From an uncultured Anaerobiospirillum sp. (GTDB taxonomy: Bacteria; Pseudomonadota; Gammaproteobacteria; Enterobacterales; Succinivibrionaceae): DNA of 62,417 nt. Positions 61,524 through 62,417 of the stretch are shown piece by piece. The stretch covers positions 1-62,417 of the forward strand of contig CALXOW010000014.1 of assembly GCA_944390115.1 (NCBI GenBank), read 5' to 3'. A program made the position numbers and the translations under genes. The notes beneath the pieces were generated by a model. The model searched no databases. It was not told the origin of the DNA and was given only the letters and a program-made list of their open reading frames with translations. Each line of letters opens with the position of its first letter. Positions within the stretch are counted from its first letter, which is position 1.

Positions 61524-62417
61524 CTAGCTTAAGCGTGGTAAACGATGCCCGGCACTGACTTGGGCGGCAATCTTCTTGCTCTCGCTGGCGGTCATGCGCT
61601 TTAAGGCGGTGAGGACACCACTCTCTGGTGCAGCTGGAGCCTTATAAGGCAGGGCAGCGATGGCCTGAGGAGTATCCTCGGTTAAAGCGTTCACAATGCC
61701 ATCCCAACGTGCGGCCACGTAAGCCTCAGTCTCAGGCTCTTGAACCTTAACTTCGTTATCGCTTTGGGCGATGGTTTGAGCTAAGTGCGCCATTAACAGG
61801 GACTGAGTGGAATCAAGCCAAGCAAAGCGCTTGAGATAGAGTGAGGTTAATTCCTCATTGCTCAGCGCAGGCTGCTCGGTTAAGGCAGCCAGGGCATACG
61901 AGCTTAAGCTCTCAGCCTGAACCTCAGGGGCTTGAGGGGCAACTTGTAAGTCAACTAAGCGCTGGGTTGGGCTCAGTGAGCATTGAGCTAACAGGTCAGC
62001 TAAGCGGGCGTGCGCTACGCTTGGAGTAGGCTTGCCATTAACCAAATCCTGAGCTGGGGTAAACCACGACTGAGCTAACAGGTCAGATAAGCGCTCATGC
62101 GACATCGAGCTTTCAGCTTGAGCCTCAACCTTGGCCTCAGGAGCTGGAGCAGCTTGAGCGGCCATTGGCTCAGGCTCACGCATCGCAACTAATTGATCCG
62201 TTGGGGTGAGCCAGGACTGAGCTAACATATCAGCTAAGCGCTCGTGCGACAGCGAGCTTTCAGCTTGAGCCTCTGGCGCAACGCGCGCAGCAACTGGAGC
62301 GGCAGCAACTGGAGCGGCAACAACTTCAGGGGCGGCCATCGGCTCAGGCTCACGCATCGCAACTAATTGATCCGTTGGGGTGAGCCAGGACTGAGCTAAC
62401 ATATCAGCTAAGCGCTC
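61524..62417 (-). CDS. Repeat-rich protein of unknown function (5' partial)
   Basis: The frame is open to the right edge, so the N-terminus is missing; 297 residues are visible. They hold two nearly identical 58-residue repeats and degenerate further copies. Each carries a helical motif LADMLAQSWLTPTDQLVAM or similar, joined by Ala/Pro/Glu-rich linkers. The last 120 residues are a different, mostly helical region ending RLPRLS. I recognise no family. It is probably cytoplasmic, as no hydrophobic helix is seen. The large conserved N-terminal part, if any, would decide its identity. Confidence 0.7.
   Translation of the reverse strand, partial: ERLADMLAQSWLTPTDQLVAMREPEPMAAPEVVAAPVAAAPVAARVAPEAQAESSLSHERLADMLAQSWLTPTDQLVAMREPEPMAAQAAPAPEAKVEAQAESSMSHERLSDLLAQSWFTPAQDLVNGKPTPSVAHARLADLLAQCSLSPTQRLVDLQVAPQAPEVQAESLSSYALAALTEQPALSNEELTSLYLKRFAWLDSTQSLLMAHLAQTIAQSDNEVKVQEPETEAYVAARWDGIVNALTEDTPQAIAALPYKAPAAPESGVLTALKRMTASESKKIAAQVSAGHRLPRLS
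62160..62417 (-). repeat. 174-bp near-identical direct repeat inside the repeat protein
   Basis: The sequence starting at 62160 recurs at 62334 with few differences over the 84 bases visible before the edge. The period is 174 bp, or 58 codons. A degenerate third copy lies at about 62040-62105. The array probably continues beyond the window. Confidence 0.85.

Overview
The window is chromosomal DNA of a Gammaproteobacterium. The evidence is a YcbZ-type Lon-like protease after hpt, a UPF0208 yfbV next to a long two-domain pta, split threonine/serine exporter subunits, a yfcH homologue, a 469-residue GlnA with its adenylylation tyrosine, and an NhaA/TamB/RF1 set. The moderate-to-high GC, the many Ala-rich low-complexity proteins and the anaerobe-type content (Pta, ribose use, no respiratory genes seen) suggest a gut-associated Aeromonadales/Succinivibrionaceae-like organism. 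That placement is an inference, not a measurement. No phage, transposase, CRISPR array, rRNA or tRNA was recognised.

Layout. 1-9034 (+): the 3' part of tamB, a 31-bp tandem repeat array, a secreted class A beta-lactamase-fold protein with degraded catalytic motifs, hpt and lonH/ycbZ. 9297-11025 (-): a two-gene threonine/serine exporter. 11295-12146 (+): an SDR oxidoreductase. 12239-19789 (-): a compact eight-gene iron-siderophore uptake operon (two permeases, ATPase, binding protein, TonB-dependent receptor, ExbB, ExbD, TonB) headed by paired AGTTAGC palindromes. 20153-23778 (-): an FMN-binding split-barrel protein, yfcH and pta. 24245-25004 (+): a 30-residue membrane peptide and yfbV. 25080-27283 (-): a Sel1-like protein, ogt and a GNAT acetyltransferase.

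27635-32249 (+) is a ribose-type locus: ribokinase, RbsD pyranase, an AraC regulator and an MFS permease, with a perfect CRP-type site upstream. 32429-39421 (+) holds three tandem paralogous membrane diguanylate cyclases, followed by a convergent autotransporter (39511-42168, -). 42406-50153 (-) is the ammonia-assimilation cluster, transcribed glnA, gltB, gltD. An 827-bp non-coding region with inverted repeats and a second perfect CRP-type site follows. After it come three small secreted proteins (+), two of them extraordinarily Asp/Glu/Trp-rich, then a 34-residue membrane peptide (-), a LysR regulator (+), a YbjJ-like MFS protein (-) and a MORN-like repeat protein (-). 57032-61317 (+) carries an NhaA antiporter with a roughly 600-residue charged Ala/Glu/Lys tail, and prfA. 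The window ends inside a repeat-rich protein of unknown function (-).

The strongest leads are the NhaA-tail fusion, the triplicated cyclases beside an autotransporter, the Asp/Trp secreted proteins under a CRP-type site, the operator pair of the iron operon, the cysteine clusters in Pta, and an orphan terminator between pta and yfbV that may mark a small RNA.
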